A DNA stretch of 64,000 nucleotides from Rhodanobacter spathiphylli B39 (GTDB lineage: Bacteria > Pseudomonadota > Gammaproteobacteria > Xanthomonadales > Rhodanobacteraceae), in contig NZ_AJXT01000015.1 of NCBI RefSeq assembly GCF_000264295.1, positions 35,466-99,465 on the forward strand, in the 5' to 3' direction. Under the pieces are notes generated by a model. That model saw only the letters and a program-made list of their open reading frames with translations. It searched no databases and had not been told where the DNA came from. The number at the start of each line of letters is the position of its first letter. Position 1 is the stretch's first letter. Below are positions 60,032 to 64,000 of this stretch, in pieces. Made by a program: the position numbers and the translations under genes.

Positions 60032-60420
60032 GGGTCCGGGTCGCGATGGAGCGGACCATTCTGGCAGACCCCTGCGGACAGGCAAGCCCGATACATCTTG
60101 CAGGGCAGCAAAGGCCATTCCGTGGCCACAGGAAATTACGTTGACGCTCGCAAGAACTTGCTGATAGCTTCCATGACGTCGTCCGCAGAATTGAATTCTC
60201 GGTTCGGCTAGGGCGGGTTCGCCCGATAGCGGTTGGTGGTCGGTTTTGCGCGGTGGAAAGTTGCCGTCCGGTCTTGCCCAGGGCGCTAACCGGGTTTCGG
60301 CAAGTCGATCTCCCAGGCCCGCTTCCGTCGCGAAAAATTCTTGCTGTGCAGGGGCGCTCGGGGGAGCGTCCCGAAATTTTGGCATCGGCTGACGATGCGG
60401 CACTCAACGGAGGGGTTTTC
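60032..60420. other. Intergenic region before the secreted protease operon
   Basis: About 390 bases with an open frame in places but no ribosome site or family match. It must contain the promoters of tatD (minus) and of the protease operon (plus). No clear sigma-70 pair is seen. Confidence 0.45.
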
Positions 60421-60873
60421 ATGCAGAAGAAAGTCGTGGCACGGGCAATCGGCCTGGTGCTGTCTGGCGTGCTGGTTGCGGGCGCGGCGAACGCAGCCGA
60501 ACAGAAAGTGGCGCAACCGGAGGTGACCTCGGTCAACGTCCAGGGCGTGCAGGTGGCGATCGACCCGGCGACCGGGAGGATGGTCGCGCCGTCGGCGGCC
60601 CAGCGCGCGGCATTGTCCGCGGCCATGCTGAAGCAGGCCAACGCGGCTCCCCTGAAAACCGCCAACGCGCTGTCGCAACGCCCGCGCAACGAGCTGGAGG
60701 CGGTGAAGACCCTTAAGCGGACCAAGACCGGCAAGTACGCGGCCGTGATGCAGGTGCCCGAGACCCTGGTGAGCAGCCTGGTCGCCCAGACGCGGGCGGA
60801 CGGTTCGGTGGCCATTCACCACCAGGACGAAGCTGCCACCAGCAGCCAGCCCGTGCAGGAGGTGCTGCAATGA
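60421..60873 (+). CDS. Secreted 150-residue protein coupled to a protease gene
   Basis: ATG 60421 (GGAGGGG 60408-60414). Signal peptide about 1-26 (ARAIGLVLSGVLVAGAANA). The mature part is rich in Ala/Gln, with VQVAIDPATGRMVAP and LVAQTRADGSVAIHHQDEA. It resembles small proteins that precede PA-domain protease genes in xanthomonads; an inhibitor, chaperone or propeptide-like role is possible but unproved. Its stop overlaps the next start (ATGA), so the two are made together. Confidence 0.65.
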   Translation: MQKKVVARAIGLVLSGVLVAGAANAAEQKVAQPEVTSVNVQGVQVAIDPATGRMVAPSAAQRAALSAAMLKQANAAPLKTANALSQRPRNELEAVKTLKRTKTGKYAAVMQVPETLVSSLVAQTRADGSVAIHHQDEAATSSQPVQEVLQ

Positions 60874-62888
60874 TCCGCCGCAAGCAGTTGTTCGCCGCCC
60901 TGCTGGCCCTGGGCATGTGCAGTTTCGCCAGCACCGCCGCGTTTGCCGGCGAAATCAAGATCGTCAACCTCGATGCCGGCACCGGTCAGGGCCTGGACGA
61001 CGCCACGCCGGTTTCGCCGGTGGGCGGCAACCCGGGCACCACGCGCGGTCAGCAGGCGCTGAACGTGTTCCAGTTCGCCGGTGACCTGTGGGGCGCGGTG
61101 CTGCAGAGCAACGTGCCGGTCATCAACACCGTCACCTTCACTCCGCTGAGCTGCGACGCCACCTCGGGCGTGCTGGGTTCGTCGGGCACCAACTACATTT
61201 TCGCCTTCAACAGCCCGGCGCCGGCCGGCGCGATTCCCGACACCTGGTACCACTCCGCCCTCACCGATGCGCTGAGTGGCACGGATGCGGCGACGGAAAA
61301 CGACCTGCCCGCGAATACCCCGGACATCGTTAGCCGCTTCAACAGCAAGCTGGGCAGCACCGGCTGCCTGCAGACCTCGGCCTGGTACTTCGGCCTGGAC
61401 GGCAACACGCCGGCCGGACAGATCAACTTCCTCAACGTGGTGCTGCATGAAATGGCCCACGGGCTGGGCTTCTCCGGGTTCAACAACCTGTCAACCGGCA
61501 AGCAGAACCAGGACCAGCAGGACATCTACTCGACCTTCGTCAAGGACAACTCGACGGGCAAGATGTGGACGGCGATGACCGACGCGGAGCGCAAGACCGC
61601 CGCGCTCAATGACACCCACGTCGTGTTCACCGGCAGCAACGTGAAGGGCGAGGCGTCGCTGTCGCTGGCTCCGCTGGTGACCTTCGATGTCACTGCGCCG
61701 GCAGGCATCGCCGGCAGCTACGACTACAACCCGGCGGCGTTCGGCGCGGCGCCGACCCCGGCGAACTTCGCCGGCAGCGTGGCGGCTCCGACCGATCCGC
61801 TGGCCTGCAACGCGGTGGATGCCGGCGTCAGCGGCAAGATCGCGCTGATCGACCGGGGCACCTGCTCGTTCGTGATCAAGGTGAAGAACGCGCAGAACGC
61901 CGGGGCCACCGGCGTGATCATCGCCAACAACGCGGCCGGTGCCATCATTCCGGCGGGCGAGGACGCCTCGATCACGATTCCGGTCATCGGCATCACCCAG
62001 GCCGACGGCAACACGTTCAAGGCCAACCTGGCCAACCTGATGGTGGCTTTCACGCCTGACCCGCAGGCACGCCTCGGCGGCACCGATGCGGAAGGCAACG
62101 TGCAGCTGTACGCGCCCACCGTGCTGGCCCAGGGTTCGTCGTTCTCGCACTACGACACGCGCCTGACCCCGAACGCGATCATGGAATACGCGATCAACCA
62201 GGATCTCGAAGGGCAGATCGATCTCGATCTCACCCCGGCGCTGCTGAAGGACGAGGGCTGGAAGCTCAATGAGGGCAGCCAGATGCTGCTGACCTGCAAC
62301 ACCGGCATCCCGACCTGGGTACCCGGTGGCCTGGTGGTCGGCGCGAACGTGGTGGCCAACGCGAAGATCATCGCCGCCGCCGCCGCGAACGTGGGTGACT
62401 ATCGCACCGCGATGGGCAACTACGCCGCCGCGCTGGCCAGCGATGGCCTGATCACGGGTGGCCAGGCAAGCAGCCTGGCGGCTTGCCTGGGCGATGCCGA
62501 GACCCAGGCGCAGTATGACGCCTGGGGTCCGGACAACTCGGGCGGCCCGGGTGGTGATGCCGACGCAATCAAGCTGACCAACGGCGTGGCCCTGGGTGGG
62601 CAGACCGGCACTGCCGGTGGCGAAACCCTGTACTCGCTGGATGTTCCGGCAGGTGCGCGCGGCCTGAGCATCCGCACCTTCGGCGGCACTGGCGACGTCT
62701 CGGTGTTCGTTTCGGTCGATGCCGAGCCGACCAGTGCCGACTATGGCTACAAGTCGGTCCATGCCGGCAACACCGAGTCGGTCGTGCTGACCAGGCCGAA
62801 TGCGGGCACGTACCTCATCAAGGTGATCGGCGTGAAGCCGTACGCCGGCGTGAACGTGCAGGGCAGTTTCGTCGCGCCACCGCAGTAA
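60870..62888 (+). CDS. Secreted metalloprotease-like protein with PA and PPC domains
   Basis: 672 residues. Signal peptide (about 1-26). A metalloprotease-like region with HEMAHGLGF (H193, E194, H197), where the third metzincin histidine position is not His. A PA domain (about 285-395, GKIALIDRGTCSFVIKVKNA ... AGATGVIIAN) sits inside it, followed by conserved DTRLTPNAIMEYA after which the catalytic fold ends (about 430-460). C-terminal pre-peptidase PPC domain (about 575-668). Probably a secreted protease; the third zinc ligand is not identified. Confidence 0.8.
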   Translation: MIRRKQLFAALLALGMCSFASTAAFAGEIKIVNLDAGTGQGLDDATPVSPVGGNPGTTRGQQALNVFQFAGDLWGAVLQSNVPVINTVTFTPLSCDATSGVLGSSGTNYIFAFNSPAPAGAIPDTWYHSALTDALSGTDAATENDLPANTPDIVSRFNSKLGSTGCLQTSAWYFGLDGNTPAGQINFLNVVLHEMAHGLGFSGFNNLSTGKQNQDQQDIYSTFVKDNSTGKMWTAMTDAERKTAALNDTHVVFTGSNVKGEASLSLAPLVTFDVTAPAGIAGSYDYNPAAFGAAPTPANFAGSVAAPTDPLACNAVDAGVSGKIALIDRGTCSFVIKVKNAQNAGATGVIIANNAAGAIIPAGEDASITIPVIGITQADGNTFKANLANLMVAFTPDPQARLGGTDAEGNVQLYAPTVLAQGSSFSHYDTRLTPNAIMEYAINQDLEGQIDLDLTPALLKDEGWKLNEGSQMLLTCNTGIPTWVPGGLVVGANVVANAKIIAAAAANVGDYRTAMGNYAAALASDGLITGGQASSLAACLGDAETQAQYDAWGPDNSGGPGGDADAIKLTNGVALGGQTGTAGGETLYSLDVPAGARGLSIRTFGGTGDVSVFVSVDAEPTSADYGYKSVHAGNTESVVLTRPNAGTYLIKVIGVKPYAGVNVQGSFVAPPQ

Positions 62889-62892
62889 GTCG

Positions 62893-62917
62893 CACGCGCC
62901 GGCCTTGCCGGCGCGTG
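62893..62917 (+). terminator. Terminator after the protease operon
   Basis: CACGCGCCGGC (62893-62903) / GCCGGCGCGTG (62907-62917), 3-base loop, then TTG. A second 10-bp stem GCGGGCTCCC/GGGAGCCCGC lies at 62926-62952. Confidence 0.7.
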
Positions 62918-62978
62918 TTGCGGTAGCGGGCTCCCGCGGCATGGGAGCCCGCCGCCCATGCTGGAACCAGGAATTCAT

Positions 62979-62998
62979 ATGGACGTCTGGACGTCCAT
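62979..62998. promoter_or_regulatory. Inverted repeat, possible operator of the adhesin gene
   Basis: ATGGACGT (62979-62986), 4-bp spacer CTGG, ACGTCCAT (62991-62998): a perfect 8-bp inverted repeat about 125 bp upstream of the adhesin start. It may be a regulator site; unproved. Confidence 0.4.
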
Positions 62999-63122
62999 GA
63001 CATGCATGAGCGCGCGCAACGTGCGGCATGCACCCCCGCATGAGGTGCGGGGACCTTCACGCACCGGCAGAAATGTCCGGCGCCAGTCATCTGACCGGTT
63101 GTCACCACCGCAGGGGTACGAT

Positions 63123-64000
63123 GTGAACAAGATCTACAGCAAGGTATGGAACAAGTCGCTGGGCATGCTCGTGGTCGCTTCCGAGCTGGCCAGCGCGAGC
63201 GGCAAGGGCGGCGCCTCGAAGCGCCTGCGCGCCAGCGTCGCAGCAGCTGGCCTGGCATTGGCGCTGGGCGCCGGCCAGGTATCGGCGGCGCAGTTCGAGG
63301 CAGACCCGGCTGGCAACCCGGTGGTTGCTCCGGTTGTCGGCATGGGTGGCACCGCAGGCGGTCAGTCGGCCGAAGCCGGCGATTTCGCCACGGCAATCGG
63401 CTACGAGGCGCAGGCCACCGGCATCTATTCATTGGCGATGGGTACGAACGCGCAGAGCCTGGGCATGCTGGCTGTCGCGGTCGGCAATGGCAGCCAGGCC
63501 GGAGGCGCCGCGAGCATGGCGCTGGGTGCGGCGAGTGACGCCAGCGGCAGCGTGGCGACGGCGATCGGAAACGACAGCAAGGCGACCGGCGCGCTGGCGA
63601 TCGCCGTGGGTCCTTCAAGCAGGGCAACGGGCGATCTGTCGCTGGCGCTCGGCGTGAACAGCGAAGCATCGGGTACCGGCTCCATGGCGCTGGGTCTGGG
63701 TGCCCAGGCGTCCAGCGCGAACAGCCTGGCGGTGGGCGGCTACAGCGTTGCGTCGGGTGGCGAGAGCGTGGCCCTGGGTGGCATTGGCGAAAACGGCACG
63801 GTCGCAACGCAGGCCACCGGCTTGCGTTCGACGGCGCTGGGAACGGCCAGCCAGTCTTCCGGCCAGCAGGCCGCGGCGGTGGGCTACATGGCCCAGGCGG
63901 ACAGCTACAACGGCATCGCGCTGGGGTCGGGCTCCCACGTGGAGAGCGGTGCGTACGAGGCCGTCGCGCTGGGCTCAAATTCGATCGCCGACCGTGACAA
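63123..64000 (+). CDS. YadA-type trimeric autotransporter adhesin (3' truncated by window edge)
   Basis: GTG 63123 starts (V)NKIYSKVWNKSLGMLVVA, a textbook extended signal peptide region (ESPR) of type V autotransporters, followed by the hydrophobic signal core (about 36-57, LRASVAAAGLALALGAGQVS). The passenger from about 75 is a YadA/Hep-Hag head built of ~14-residue repeats of AIG/AVG/ALG-x-x-S/N-x-A pattern (FATAIGYEAQATG, SLAMGTNAQS, SVATAIGNDSKATG). The frame stays open to the window end, at least 292 residues. The GTG start sits directly in an ATGTGA context. Confidence 0.9.
   Translation, partial: MNKIYSKVWNKSLGMLVVASELASASGKGGASKRLRASVAAAGLALALGAGQVSAAQFEADPAGNPVVAPVVGMGGTAGGQSAEAGDFATAIGYEAQATGIYSLAMGTNAQSLGMLAVAVGNGSQAGGAASMALGAASDASGSVATAIGNDSKATGALAIAVGPSSRATGDLSLALGVNSEASGTGSMALGLGAQASSANSLAVGGYSVASGGESVALGGIGENGTVATQATGLRSTALGTASQSSGQQAAAVGYMAQADSYNGIALGSGSHVESGAYEAVALGSNSIADRD

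Overview
The window is a high-GC gammaproteobacterial chromosome segment. Gene content points to the Xanthomonadales, most likely Rhodanobacteraceae (Rhodanobacter/Dyella-like): a XanB2-type chorismatase beside an aryl-polyene (xanthomonadin-like) cluster, an atpIBEFHAGDC operon, monomeric NADP-isocitrate dehydrogenase, and many small GC-rich intergenic hairpin repeats. This assignment is inferred from gene families, not from a marker gene.

Positions 1-~8920 are the right part of an integrated mobile island. The first 3.4 kb carry integrative-conjugative-element accessory genes (DUF932, a YqaJ/lambda-exo-like nuclease, a cysteine-rich RDF-like protein) and a decayed helicase gene. A leftward, lower-GC module follows (3906-8319): a YagK/YfjJ-type (inovirus Gp2-like) HUH replication protein, a DUF3987 ATPase, a divergent AlpA-like HTH and two small unknowns. 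It has no visible integrase or cargo. The likely island end (8824-8920) has paired TGGGGGCAG repeats and a T-loop-like sequence. Chromosomal queD and a phasin gene follow.

10.3-17.9 kb is a complete F1Fo ATP synthase operon interrupted by repeat elements at three gene junctions. Then come a lipoprotein gene and glmU. 20.0-32.0 kb is an aryl-polyene pigment cluster. XanB2 (minus) makes the hydroxybenzoate starter. A plus-strand operon encodes ACP, an ApeG-like membrane protein, a hotdog dehydratase, an LpxL-like acyltransferase, a LolA-like carrier, an MMPL exporter, an ApeP-like dehydratase and a FabG-like reductase. It converges within 4 bp on a minus-strand operon encoding two ketosynthase-like proteins, a GT2 glycosyltransferase and a flavin-dependent halogenase-like protein. 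No starter-activating AMP ligase is present.

32-49.7 kb is mostly housekeeping: YdcF/ElyC, hemF, a VNG-repeat secreted protein, gpmA, a cupin, zapE, an alpha/beta hydrolase, acpH, a c5-type cytochrome, an mdtABC-like RND set (one adaptor, two permeases, no outer-membrane channel), a LysM protein and a lipoprotein. 49.9-60.0 kb holds monomeric IDH, a TraB/GumN protein, an aldo-keto reductase, a LysR regulator, a hairpin array, glutathione-dependent formaldehyde dehydrogenase, a NYN-domain protein, an exported SAM-methyltransferase-like protein, RluE and TatD. 60.4-64 kb is a cell-surface region: a two-gene secreted protease operon and the start of a YadA-type trimeric autotransporter that runs off the right edge.
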